From assembly GCA_039519185.1 (NCBI GenBank), contig JAZGSX010000010.1:558001-622000 (forward strand): a stretch of 64,000 nt of DNA. Direction: 5' to 3'. The translations under genes and the position numbers were made by a program. Shown here one piece after another: positions 33,531-45,334 of the stretch (the first letter of the stretch is position 1; every line of letters begins with the position of its first letter). Source of the DNA: Astragalus membranaceus (lineage: Eukaryota > Streptophyta > Magnoliopsida > Fabales > Fabaceae). A model generated the notes under the pieces. That model worked only from the letters and a program-made list of their open reading frames with translations, did no database searches and was not told the DNA's origin.

Positions 33531-33896
33531 TTTCGGACCTTCAAATTCAAAGTACCTTTTTATCCATTCCAAAGGATTCCAATCCTCTTCTAATCCATTC
33601 CCCATGGTTCCCCAACAATGTAAAGATTGATATCATGGAGTTAATCATGTTTGATAGAAAACCTGTGTGTTATGAATGTGACGAAAACCGTACTTAGAAA
33701 ACGCGTGAGGACACAAGTCAAGAAATGTTAACGGACTTTGAGTCCAATCATGTTAAGATAACGAACTTCAAGTTCATCATGTCATGAAAGCTAATTGATT
33801 GTAAGTCTATAAAGACATAAAAACTCTCAATTCAGGTAAACACAAATCAAGTTACTTTCCCTCGGGGAAAGGTAGATGGTATACCTTGTGTATATC

Positions 33897-33912
33897 GAGG
33901 ATGACGATCCTC
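33897..33912 (+). promoter_or_regulatory. GACG-tetraloop hairpin, variant stem
   Basis: GAGGAT-GACG-ATCCTC: 6-bp stem. Compared with E1 (AGGGT/ACCCT) the second pair from the loop has changed G-C to A-T on both sides, keeping the stem. The downstream block AGCATACCTAGTGGAGGGGA matches the other families. Confidence 0.6.
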
Positions 33913-34076
33913 CAGTTATTAGCATACCTAGTGGAGGGGAGTCATGAATCCAAAGCTAAGACCCTAGCATTATTCGAATAGAATTTCGGATTGGGGTTTC
34001 CGTAGATATTGGGCAATCAAGATTGTCTAGCATTATATCTCGGGTTGTGCTAAGTTCAAGTTAAAATATGATCCGT

Positions 34077-34195
34077 AGTCGCTTATTAGGGCTACATCAG
34101 AAGAAAATCAGAAATGTAAGGAGTAGTCGCTTATTAGGGCTACAAGTTACGAGAAAACATCAAGTATTCACGTGGTCGCTTATTAGGGCCACGAG
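34077..34195. repeat. three-copy repeat in solo LTR
   Basis: Three copies of GTAGTCGCTTATTAGGGCTA (the last GTGGTCGCTTATTAGGGCCA), about 51-55 bp apart. Occupies the place of the GCAGCTTAGCG repeats of P. Confidence 0.85.
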
Positions 34196-34676
34196 TTCAG
34201 ATTCAAGTAAAACAGACCGTTAGAGTTGGTCAGGGGTCTCGATAGGACTCACTGAGATAACGTTTATCTCACCCTTCATATTTGTGGTTTTTACAGAGAA
34301 ACAGGGGAAGGCAAAGGCGACAAAGCACGGTTAACTGGTGTGACTCGAGGAGTCCGGAAGTCTATGTTTCTTGTTTTAGGCCCTTGCCCTTTTGTAGTAC
34401 TTTTGTTATCGGTTGTATAACTATCATGTATAAGTTATAAATCGTTTCCGCTACTTTATGTTTTGAGTATTGAACAACAGGATTATGTACAAGTCTTAAG
34501 TTTTGAAACTTAAGCATTTTGAGGAAGTTTATGAGGTTCAGAGAACCATTTGATATGTATTATCGAAAGTTTTAGTTGTGTTCAATATTTCAATCCCAGG
34601 AAGTTACTCTGATGTATGCCATTTAGTGCATTTCGGTGATTCTATATGTTAGAATTTATCGGGGTGTTACATCTTC

Positions 34677-35170
34677 GACTTACTCGGTTAACTCGTAAGG
34701 GTCAACCGTTTACGCGGGATGCTGATTGTGAAGAATGTTTTCAAGAATTGAATGTTTGGTTGACTTCTGTTCCAATCCTGATTCTTCCAGATCCGTCCTT
34801 GGGATTCCAAATTTTCAGCGATGCTTCTGGGAAGGGTTTAGGATGCGTTCTCATGCAGAATCAGCAGGTGGTAGCTTATGCGTCCAGGAAATTGAAGACT
34901 CATGAGGAGAATTATCCGACTCATGATTTGGAATTGGCAGCTATTGTGTATGCACTGAAGATTTGGAGACGTTACCGGTATGGGTCTCGTTTCGATGTCT
35001 TTAGTGGTCACAAGAGTTTAAAGTATCTGTTTGATCAGAAAGAATTGAATAACAGGTGAAGGAGATGGGTTGAATTCCTGAAGGATTATAAATTTTTGTT
35101 GAAGTAGCATTTAAGAGAGGCCAGTGTTGTAACGGATGCGCTGAGTAGGGAATCCATTCACATGGCAGAG
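34677..35170 (+). pseudogene. P RNase H remnant
   Basis: Resumes P pol after the solo LTR. The frame to 35059 reads LTRKGQPFTRDADCEECFQE, FSDASGKGLGCVLMQNQQVV and LELAAIVYALKIWRRYRYGS, then SGHKSLKYLFDQKELNNR and a TGA. SDHKS has become SGHKS (a conserved Asp lost). It goes on with RRWVEFLKDYKF in frame after the stop. Confidence 0.9.
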
Positions 35171-36340
35171 TTAATGACGGAAGGAATGGAATTGTTAGAG
35201 TCTTTAAGATCTAAGTTGGAGTACATCCATAAGTTTCCACTTTGGTGGCGAGGTATTAGTTTGTTAACCTCTCCTTGGTGAAGATTAACAATGAGATTGT
35301 CTTACGAGATTCCGTTTGACAAGTCAAACGTGAATACGAATATGGAAGTAAGGTAACTGCTGGCTGTTTTTCACATTGCGATTAACCACCAAAGGATTAA
35401 TTGATGGATCTGCTTGCAAGAGTCTGAAATTCCCGAAGTGAAGCTTGGGGTGCGGTATGATAGTTTTGAAAAATCATTTTGTGAAAACCCGCATGCTAAA
35501 GTTAATTTTGGGAACGAATCAAGAGGCTAATAGGATCTGATTGAGGAAAATCATAGGAGGCGTACTTAGGTTGAGAGGAAACTCAACGCTACTGGCCAAT
35601 TCGGAAAGGAATCGGGTGCGTCGTTGGTGAAAACCTCGTGAAGAAGTTGCAATAGAAGAAAAGGAGCTCTGAGTTTTGTTTGATAGTTGTTTTGAGAACA
35701 ACTGAGGTGATTTGCATTACGTTCAAATTTATTTGATGTCCCCACGGTTTATTTCTACGTTTAAGATAAACGTTTCTGGTAAATCCTCATTTCATCTTCT
35801 TTTGAAAATTGGTATCTCGAAATCTTGGGGGACGAGTCAAGAAGTTTCACAACTGACTTTTTCGTCACATTGTCGGTGTGTACGAGAACTGTTATGGATT
35901 TTAGAAGGTTTGTTGAAAACGTGTTTATGCCCTTCGAAGAAATTGTGGTTGTTCTTATCTCTACCGTGGAGTACCAATTTGTGGATCTCATTTTCAACCT
36001 GTATGTCTATCAAGTGTCTTGTATTAAACCCTTTGATTTAGATTAATCAAAGTTGGGGAGTAAGCGAGGATAATTAGAATGAAGCTTCGGAAGTGTTTTC
36101 AAAACGCGATACCAATCCTATGCAGGCGAATGATGAGTTTCTCGTGTTGATTCGTAACAAGAGAGTTCGGACTATAATCTTAGAAGAGTTCAAGGGTTGT
36201 AGTCGAACATACTTAATGATTGACGGGCCAACTTGGGAAGATTTTCTACACTCATTTCGTTAAATCAAGATTGAGTTCCAGCAATTTAAGACCTTTCTGA
36301 GAATGTCGATTCTCGGTTAGTCAAATGAAAGACTTAACGA
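35171..36340 (+). other. P region after RNase H, no recognisable integrase
   Basis: About 1.17 kb where integrase and chromodomain should lie (about 1.9 kb in M). I could not find HHCC, QTDGQTE or chromodomain words in any frame. Open frames here (for example 35712-36041) match nothing I recognise. Heavy decay plus deletion is the simplest reading. Confidence 0.6.
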
Positions 36341-36364
36341 AATTTTGAGGACAAAATTCTTTCA

Positions 36365-36376
36365 AGTTGGGGAGAA
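36365..36376 (+). promoter_or_regulatory. P polypurine tract
   Basis: AGTTGGGGAGAA directly before the 3' LTR, preceded by TTTTGAGGACAAAATTCTTT. Confidence 0.88.
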
Positions 36377-38916
36377 TGTAACACCCTCAAAATAATTAAT
36401 AGAATTATTTGGATGTTAACCCAATTGAATTATTTTAGTACTTGACTGGTAAATTTATTGAGTGCTAAAATTAATTATTGGTTGTCATCGGATCGTTAAC
36501 CGGATAATGCGAGTCAAGGAAGTTTTGGAATCGAAATAAGAGATTTAGATCAATATGGTAATTGGACCACGTTACCACGTATATATTAATAAATATATAT
36601 ATGTATGCGTGAATGTGTGTGTAAGTGAGTGAAGAGAAGAAAATGAATTAATTAAAGAAAGAAAGAAAAGAAAGAAAGAAGAGGCGAGAGACAGTGAAGA
36701 GAAAAGAGAGAAAGAAGAGAAAAAGAAAGAAAGGGGTAGGGAGGAAGAAGAGGAAAAATGGAAGATTTAGGCTCATCAAAACGACTTCCTTCCAACACGA
36801 AAAACGTTCAGCGTTACTTCCTCTTCGATTTGGTACCAACATCATCATCATCAACTCACTCTACACAAATTCACCATTTTCGAAATTTGGAGAAAAATGT
36901 AGGTTTTGTGGTTCAAGCTCAAAGGAAAGCCTAGAATGGTGGTGAGGAGCGAGCTCAAGGTGGATTATGCGAATATTGAAATCCAATTTGGAGTTTTTGA
37001 AGAATTAAAGGTTAGGGTTCAAAAATTGGGTTTATGTGTGAATAGTGGTGATTGGAGGTTGAAGATAATGAATAGTAATTCCATGGAAGTTTTGTAATTG
37101 ATTGTAGGTTCAAAGCTTTGGAAGCAGTTTTGTGTGTCGCCGGAACGTGCAATGGATTCGGGGAACGTTCGTGTGGTTACTCGGTGATTTCGGCTCGGTA
37201 TCGGCTCTCGCTTCGAGGGTGAGTTTTACTCACGTTTAGGTTTTTAAATTTATAAACTTAAATTGTGAAATGTTTCGGTTTTGGTTCGTTGTCGAAAAAG
37301 TATTTTGTACGCAAATCACGTTTTATGTCCAATTGGTTTTTGGATTGTTTGATTGATGATTTGATGATGATTATTGTTGTTTGAATATGTTTTTGGACTG
37401 TTTTTATGTTGGGACTGGACTGGAACAGGTATCGGAATTGGTCGGAACGACGAAAAATGCGAAAACGGGATAAAATACAATGCTGTCAAAAGCGCACGAC
37501 CCGTGCATCCCAGGCGCACGGACCGTGCGTGTCACTCTGTTTCTGTTTTCGAAAATGCATTACAGGGCGCACGACCCGTGTGTATGGGCGCACGAACCGT
37601 GCGCTGTGTTCTGCCCAAATTTTCCAAACTTGCCCGAAACGATCCCGATCGATTCCAATCCTCTCTTAATCCTTTCCTAACCCTCCTATAATGATATTAG
37701 GCTCATAATGCCATGATTTTGGGTATGTTTCAAAAGGGTTTTATAAAATACTTTTGAAGTTGAAATTCTTTCTAAAAGCCGAACAATAGTATGCGTGTGC
37801 GGATATGTTTTATTAATAATAAAGCGGACTATCAGTCCTACGTGGTATGGTATAACTGACGCGGGATGATTATTATTTATTCGTCTAAACTGGTCTACGA
37901 TTCACGATATATATATTATATCGACTATAGGGAACGACCCAATGCGGGTATTATGTTCGATTAACGGTCAAATGTAGATGGACTAAATGTTCATTGAGTA
38001 TAGGTGAACTAACAGGTCATCGAGTGTAGATATATTTAACATATATCGAGTTGGGTGACGACCCATGTTAACATACTAGGCGGGGCAGTCATGATCCCTT
38101 ACCCTAGGCCCCGTGCCAATAGGGAAAGTACTATTGGTAAGGGGGTTCGCCGCAGCTTAGCGTTCGCGCAGTCGGTGTTATGTTAAATTGTTCGTTGTGC
38201 GATACACCGCAGCTTAGCGTTCGCGCAGTCGGTGTCGTACAGCGCGGTTCATCGCAGCTTAGCGTTCGCGCAATCGGTGCCGTACCAAGTTATAACAGGT
38301 TAGCCGCAGCTTAGCGTTCGCGCAGTCGGCATTATATTAAAAAGTTTGTCGTGCGATACACCGCAGCTTAGCGTTCGCGCAGTCGGTGTCGTACTTTGTT
38401 GTAAGAAGTTGTCGCAGCTTAGAGTTCGCGCAGTCGGCATTTTGTTTAAAGTTAGAGAACGTGGAACACCGCAGCTTAGCGTTCGCGCAGTCGGTGTCGT
38501 GTTCGAATAGTTGTATAATTGAACCGAGAGTGTTAGTAGGGGTCTCGGTAGAACTCACTGAGATTGTATCTCACTGTTTATAAGTTGTTGTTTTACAGAG
38601 AAACAGGGAAAGTGGAGATCCAAGAGGCGCGAGTAGGTCGTACTTGGATGGTTGCTGAAGACTTAGCTTTATGCTTAAGTGTATTATCTTTCCTTGTTAT
38701 CTGTGTATCAAGACATTTTGTCTTTAGCGTTATGTATTTATTTTCGTTTTCTTGTAAGATATTGAACACTGTATTTCACTGATGGTTTATGGTCTTATTT
38801 GTGTTTAAGACTGTTCTGTTGTTATTCAGTGAAAATTTTATAGTGGTGTTCAGTATTTAAGCAGGAAATATATCTCTGATGTTTTAAGAATGGTGCACTT
38901 GGGTATTTTTACTCGA
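36377..38916 (+). repeat. P 3' LTR
   Basis: 2,540 bp. It starts TGTAACACCCTC and ends at TTTTTACTCGA; the 5' LTR continues 21 bp further to GGGGTGTTACA. It keeps a purine-rich leader segment of about 326 bp (about 36690-37031) that the 5' LTR lacks. Contains TATA-like AAATATATATATGTATG (about 36592-36608), donor-like GAGGGTGAGTTTTACTC (near 37219), palindromes (37490-37604), GACG hairpin (38052-38065) and the seven-copy minisatellite (about 38150-38500). Confidence 0.94.
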
Positions 38917-41900
38917 TCGTACAATTTCGGGTGATATCCTACCAGTTCGAACCAAATCGTACGATTTGGACCATATTATATAAACTGGTACAAATTTGTA
39001 CCATTTCGTGTGATTTCATACCAATTCAGACCAAATCATACGATTTGGCCCATATTGTATAAACCGTATGAGTTTGTACCATTTTTTCGAGTTCATACGA
39101 TTTCGTACCACTACATACTATTTCGTGTGATTTCGTATCAGTTCATACCAAATCGTAGGATTTGGCCCATATTGTACAAACCCGTATGAGTTCGTACCAT
39201 TTTTTTGATTTTGTACGATTTTGAACCTTTTCATACCATTTCGTGTGATTTTGTACCAGTTAGAAGCAAATAGTACGAATTGGCCCATATTGTATAAGCT
39301 GGTACAATTTCGTACCACTTTTTCCGAGTTCGTACTAGTTCATACAATTTCGTAAGACTTTATATCTTTTCGTACCTGTTCTTACCATTTCGTGTGATTT
39401 TGTACTAAATCGTACGATTTGACCATTGTACCAACTAGAACAATTTTGTGCCATTTTTTCGACTTTGTACGATTTCGTACCTATTCCTACCTATTCATAC
39501 AATTTCGGCTGATTTCGTACCGTTCGGATCAAATCGTACGATTTGGCCCATATTGTATAAGCTGGTATAATATCGTACCACTTTTTCCAAGTTCGTCCTA
39601 GTTCTTACTATTTCGTATGACTTTGTACCTTTTCGTACCTGTTCTTACCATTTCGTGTGATTTCGTACTCAATCGTACGATTTGACCCATATTGTATCAA
39701 CTGGAACAATTTTGTGCCATTTTTTCGACTTTGTACGATTTCGTACCTATTCGTACCAATTCATACAATTTCTGGTGATTTCGTACCATTTCGAACCAAA
39801 TAGTACTATTCGGCCCATATTAAATAAACTGCCACAATTTCGTATCATTTTCTCGATTTCTTACTTGTTCATACCATTTCGGGTGATTTCGTACCAATTC
39901 ATACCAAATCATACGATTTGGCCCAAATTGAACAAACCCGTATGAGTTTGTACTATTTTTTCGAGTTTGTACGATTTCGTACCTTTTCTTACTAATTTGT
40001 GTGATTTCGTACCAGTTCGGAGCAAATCGTACGATTTGGCCCATATTGTATAAGTTGGTATAATATCGTACCACTTTTTCCAAGTTCGTACTAGTTCATA
40101 CTATTTCGTATGACTTTGTACCTTTTCATACCTATTCGTACAATTTCGGGTGATTTCCTACCAGTTCAAACCAAATCGTACGATTTGGCCCATATTATAT
40201 AAACTGGTACATATTTGTACCATTTCGTGTGATTTCGTACCAGTTCGGACCAAATCGTACGATCTGGCCCATTTTGTATAAACCGTATGAGTTTGTACCA
40301 TTTTTTCGAGTTCGTACCATTTCGTACCTTTACATACCATTTAGTGTGATTTTGTATCAGTTCATACCAAATCGTACGATTTGGCCCATATTGTACAAAC
40401 CCGTATGAGTTCGTACCATTTTCTTGATTATGTACGATTTTGAACCTTTTCATACCATTTCCTGTGATTTCGTACCAGTTCGAAGCAAATAGTACGATTT
40501 GGCCCATATTGTATAAGCTGGTATAATTTCGTACCACTTTTTCCGAGTTCGTACTAGTTCATACTATTTCGTAAGACTTTATATCTTTTCGTACCTGTTC
40601 TTACCATTTCGTTTGATTTTGTACTAAATCGTACGATTTGACCCATTGTACCAACTAGAACAATTTTGTGCCATTTTTTGGACTTTGTACGATTTCGTAC
40701 CTATTCCTACCTATTCATACAATTTCGGGTGATTTCGTACCGTTCGGACCAAATCGTACGATTTGGCCCATATTGTATAAGCTGGTATAATATCGTACCA
40801 CTTTTTCCAAGTTCGTCCTAGTTCATACTATTTCGTATGACTTTGTACCTTTTCGTACCTGTTCTTACCATTTCGTGTGATTTTGTACTCAGTCGTACGA
40901 TTTGACCCATATTGTATCAACTGGAACAGTTTTGTGCCATTTTTTCAACTTTGTACGATTTCGTACCTATTCGTACCAATTCATACAATTTCTGGTGATT
41001 TCGTACCAGTTCGAACCAAATAGTACTATTCGGCCCATATTAATTAAACTGGTACAATTTCGTACCATTTCCTCGAGTTCTTACAGGTTCATACCATTTC
41101 GTGTGATTTCGTACCAGTTCATACCAAATCATACGATTTGGCCCAAATTGTACAAACCCGTATGAGTTCGTACTATTTTTTCGAGTTTGTACGATTTCGT
41201 ACCTTTTCTTACCATTTTGTGTGATTTCCTACCAGTTCGGAGCAAATCGTACGATTTGGCCCATATTGTATAAGTTGGAATAATATCGTTCCACTTTTTC
41301 CAAGTTCGTACTAGTTCATACTATTTCGTATGACTTTGTACCTTTTCGTACCTATTTGTACAACTTCGGGTGATTTCCTACCAGTTCGAATCAAATCGTA
41401 CGATTTGGCCCATATTATATAAACTGGTACAAATTTGGACCATTTCGTGTGATATCGTACCAGTTCGGACCAAATCGTACGATTTGGCCCATATTGTTTA
41501 AACCGTATGAGTTTGTACCATTTTTTCGAGTTCGTACGATTTCGTACCTTTACATACCATTTCGTGTGATTTCGTATCAGTTCATACCAAATCGTATGAT
41601 TTGGCCCATATTGTACAAACCCGTATGAGTTCGTACCATTTTCTTGATTTTGTACGATTTTGAACCTTTTCATACCATTTCCTGTGATTTCGTACCAGTT
41701 CGAAGCAAATAGTACGATTTGGCCCATATTGTATAAGCTGGTACAATTTCGTACCACTTTATCCGAGTTCGTACTAGTTCATACTATTTCGTAAGACTTT
41801 ATATCTTTTCGTACCTGTTCTTACCATTTCGTGTGATTTTGTACTAAATCGTACGATTTGACCCATTGTACCAACTAGAACAATTTTGTGCCATTTTTTC

Positions 41901-42679
41901 GACTTTGTACGATTTCATACCTATTCCTACCTATTCATACAATTTCGGGTGATTTCGTACTGTTCGGACCAAATCGTACGATTTGGCCCATATTGTATAA
42001 GCTGGTATAATATCGTACCACTTTTTCCAAGTTCGTCCTAGTTCATACTATTTCGTAGGACTTTGTACCTTTTCGTACCTGTTGTTACCATTTCGTGTGA
42101 TTTTGTACTCAGTCGTACGATTTGACCTATACTGTATCAACTGGAACAATTTTGTGCCATTTTTTCAACTTTGTACGATTTCGTACCTATTCGTACCAAT
42201 TCATACAATTTCTGGTGATTTCGTACCAGTTCGAACCAAATAGTACTATTCGGCCCATATTAATTAAACTGGTACAATTTCGTACCATTTCCTCGAGTTC
42301 TTACAGGTTCATACCATTTCGTGTGTTTTCGTACCAGTTCATACCAAATCATACGATTTGGCCCAAATTGTACAAACCCGTATGAGTTCGTACTATTTTT
42401 TCGAGTTTGTACGATTTCGTACATTTTCTTACCATTTTGGTGATTTCCTACCAGTTCGGAGCAAATCGTACGAATTGGCCCATATTCTATAAGTTGGTAT
42501 AATATCGTTCCACTTTTTCCAAGTTCGTACTAGTTCATACTATTTCGTATGACTTTGTACCTTTCGTACCTATTTGTACAACTTCGGGTGATTTCCTACC
42601 AGTTCGAACCAAATCGTACGATTTGGCCCATATTATATAAACTGGTACAAATTTGGACCATTTCGTGTGATTTTGTACC
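38917..42679. repeat. satellite array, segment 3 (best 1,220-bp higher-order periodicity)
   Basis: The marker TTTGACC(C/T)ATA...CAACTGGAACA recurs with exact 1,220-bp spacing (frames starting at 39682, 40902 and 42122). One unit holds ten palindromic boxes, for example near 41020, 41130, 41240, 41390, 41470, 41587, 41705, 41845, 41968 and 42113. Adjacent units share private variants such as CCTCGAGTTCTTACAGGTTC, a sign of local homogenisation. Ends in GTACC (42675-42679), target duplication of N. Confidence 0.96.
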
Positions 42680-45334
42680 TGTAACACCCAAATAATTTAA
42701 TTAATTTATTTAATTAAATTATTAGGGATTTATTTTATTTAGTGATTTAATTAAATTTAGAAAATAATTGAGTGGGTGCATATTATTATTTAGGGCATGA
42801 TGTTGGCTTGGAGCGCACATAGGGCTTGAGTTGGATAAGCCCATGACCCAATACCCAACATAGGCGAGTTTGGCTAAGTGAATGGGGTTAGGGTTTGAGG
42901 CTTGGCATTGGCGAAATCCCTAGAGAGAGTGGAGAGAGTGAGCCGTTTTGGAGAGCAAAGGAAAGGAGAGAAAACGCAAAACTTCAAGAAAGAAAGAAGA
43001 AGGAAGGGCGAGGATCAAGAAGAGAAGGGGGCCTCCATTGTTGCTGAATTTTTGGTGGTGATTTCCTCTCAAGAACTCCTACTTCTTCTAACATAAGGTA
43101 AGGGGGGATCATCTTTCTCTATAATAGATTGTGTGATGGGTTTTAGGATGGGATTTAGCCTAGATCTATCCATATTATTGTTGATCCATAATCATTGCTA
43201 TCTTGATGAATATATGCGACTTATGATCTTGGTGATTGCTTGATGTTTATGTGTTTTTGATTATATTCATGTTGATTGAGATTAATGATATGATCATATA
43301 TGTGTTGTTGAATTCACTGTTTTGAGATGTTCTGACATAGGTTTAGTATTTCAGTGACTGAGAACGTTTTACTAATTGAAAAATTATGTGGTTTGTCATT
43401 TCGAAAACTTGATTGAATGCTTGTTAATTTGACGCTGGTTTGGTTGCGTTTAGAGCTGTGAAGATCGAGTTATGAATTCCACAAGTTAGGGTAATATTTT
43501 GGAAGCATTCTGGACATAAGTTCGGTATTTTTAAAACTGGGAACTTTCTGTTCGTCAAAAAATTATGGGACTTTTTTTGTTAGAAAACAGACTTAATTTT
43601 GGTCACTCTGGCACTGTTTTGGTTAAATTTGGAGTAGTGTAGCTCGAGTTATAAGCGTCCCAAGTCAGGTCAAATTTCTGGACTTAAACTAGGTATAGGT
43701 TCAGTGTTTCAGGTCTTGTGTCTTCAATTGAACTCTGATTTGAACGATTCTTTTTCCATTAGAAACTATACTCAAAATTTATTTTGTTAAGGCTAAGGTT
43801 TTGTTCCATTTGGTCAAGTGTAAGTCGGTTTAGAGTGATTTGAAGTGGAAGGACAGAATCTGTCCAGTCTGGGAACCATTCGGGTTGTTTCTAAAAACTG
43901 TACTAACTGGCTCATTGTTTTGAAACTTTAAATATATGTTCAAAAACTACACATCTGTAGCTTTCCAACGAGGGGTCTTTTGTAATTTTTCGATGTCGTT
44001 TACTATTTTAACTAATTCGCCGAATTCTGGCTGCCGTGTTCGCGTAGCCCAGGGTGTCGCTGTTGTTCCCAAATTTGTTTTTCGAATATCTTTTGACTCG
44101 GGACTCCGGTTTAGGCGTTTCAAAATGTTTTGGAAAGCTTATTCAGACGCCCATCTGAATATTCTAATTTGGGGCTCAGTAAAGTATTTTCTGGAAGAAA
44201 TGTTGATGATTAACTCAAACCCTAAAAGTTGTCATTTTGAGAAAATGTCGAGTCGCAATCATTTTGGTAAATGAATCATTCTGAGGAAAAATATGTTAGT
44301 TGCTGTTGTACGGACGCCCGTGTGGCTGTCCCGGTTGAATAATGAAATTTTATGAATAAAGTGACGAAAATGCCCTTGGTGGCCAATGTGTGAGTGTCTT
44401 GACGATGATGCCCTTAGTGGCTAGTTTTGTTGACAAAAATGCCCTTAGCGGCCAATGGGTGAGTAACATGATTAGCGATGATGTGATATAATTGGCGATG
44501 ATGTGATATAATTGGCGATGATGTGATATAATTAGCGGTGATGATTAGCGGTGATGATTAGCGGTGATGATTAGCGATGATGATTAGCGATGATGATTAG
44601 CGATGATGATATAAATACTGATGTGATATTTTTAGCGATGATGGGATATAATTGATGATGATGATGTAATGTGATTGATGCATGTTCATAGTGTCGCATG
44701 CATCCATGTGCATTCAGCGGTGATGTAGGCTTCGGCCATGCGGTGAGTAGGCTTCGGCCAAAGCGGTGATGTGCCCTCAAGGCTTATTGCGGTGATGATG
44801 GATCCACATGTATATATTGCATTCTCATACATCTACATGCCATAGTGACGGATTGCCTTAATGAGTGACTTTCGAGTGATTATGTGATGACTGTAGTATG
44901 GTTGTTCTAGTCCTGTAATTCTAGCCTGAGACTTATCACATGTTCTATTATATGGTTAGATTGAACTCACCCTTTCTCTGTTGAATGTTACCCTACGTGG
45001 TACCTGCAGGTGATCACGAGTGAAGGTATTCGTACTCTTCACTATTTGGAGTCGGGTCGTCAAGCTCTGATACGTAGCACTCAGTGGGGAGGGATGTACC
45101 TTAGTTTTCTCATGACTGTTTTACTGTTATGATTCATCGATGATTTAATGATTTTCCGCTGCTTGAATAAATGAGAATTTAAGTGCTATGTATTAGCTTT
45201 TCGGAAAATGACGTAATTAAGCTATTAGCGTTTTGACGAAAATGTGACACTCCTCTTGTTGAAAATAAAAGAAAAAGATTTTTGTAAACTCTTGTTTTAT
45301 AAGAATAAATAACGGGTAGGAAATGGGTGTTACA
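42680..45334 (+). repeat. N 5' LTR
   Basis: TGTAACACCC to GGGTGTTACA. It has donor-like ATAAGGTAAGGGGGGATC (about 43093), GATGATTAGCG repeats (44466-44612), GTAGGCTTCGGCC words (about 44726-44760), hairpin GTTACC...GGTACC (44987-45004), acceptor-like CTGCAG (near 45004-45009) followed by GTGATCACGAGTGAAGG, and anti-PBS GCTCTGATAC (about 45066-45075). A 64-codon frame at 42902-43096 (MALAKSLERVERVSRFGEQR) is present in both LTRs but matches nothing I know. Confidence 0.95.
44466..44612. repeat. GATGATTAGCG short tandem repeat in N LTR
   Basis: Alternating ATTAGCGATGATG, ATTAGCGGTGATG and ATTGGCGATGATGTGATATA units. The 3' LTR (about 49745-49885) has fewer of the longer units. Confidence 0.88.

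Larger units (their letters stand above)
32276..34671 (+). mobile_element. solo LTR of the E1 family, plus orientation
   Basis: The 2,396-bp unit runs from TGTAACATCCCC to CGGGGTGTTACA with target duplication TCTTC (32271-32275 and 34672-34676). Same layout as the E1 LTR but clearly diverged: donor-like AAGGTGAGTTCTATAACTCG (about 32980), four pairs of GCACGGATCGTGC/GCACGGGTCGTGC palindromes (33271-33530), GACG hairpin (33897-33912), three GTCGCTTATTAGGGCTAC repeats (about 34077-34190), acceptor-like GTTTTTACAG then AGAAACAGGG (about 34290-34306). The 64- to 107-codon frames inside it are not taken as genes. Confidence 0.95.
19147..38916 (+). mobile_element. P: old Ty3/gypsy chromovirus, plus strand, carrying two nested insertions
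   Basis: The 5' LTR (19147-19779 plus 28611-30212) is split by M; the 3' LTR is 36377-38916. The internal region 30213-36376 is split by a solo LTR. The target duplication TCGTA (19142-19146 and 38917-38921) is intact although the last 21 bp of the 3' LTR are missing. The satellite register is continuous across P (third to fourth box). Coding regions are full of stops. It is related to M: LTR ends, layout and protein remnants are alike. Confidence 0.93.

Noticed and set aside
42902..43096. 64-codon frame conserved in both N LTRs
   Set aside because: LTR copies are identical by descent, so conservation here says nothing about coding; no homology recognised.
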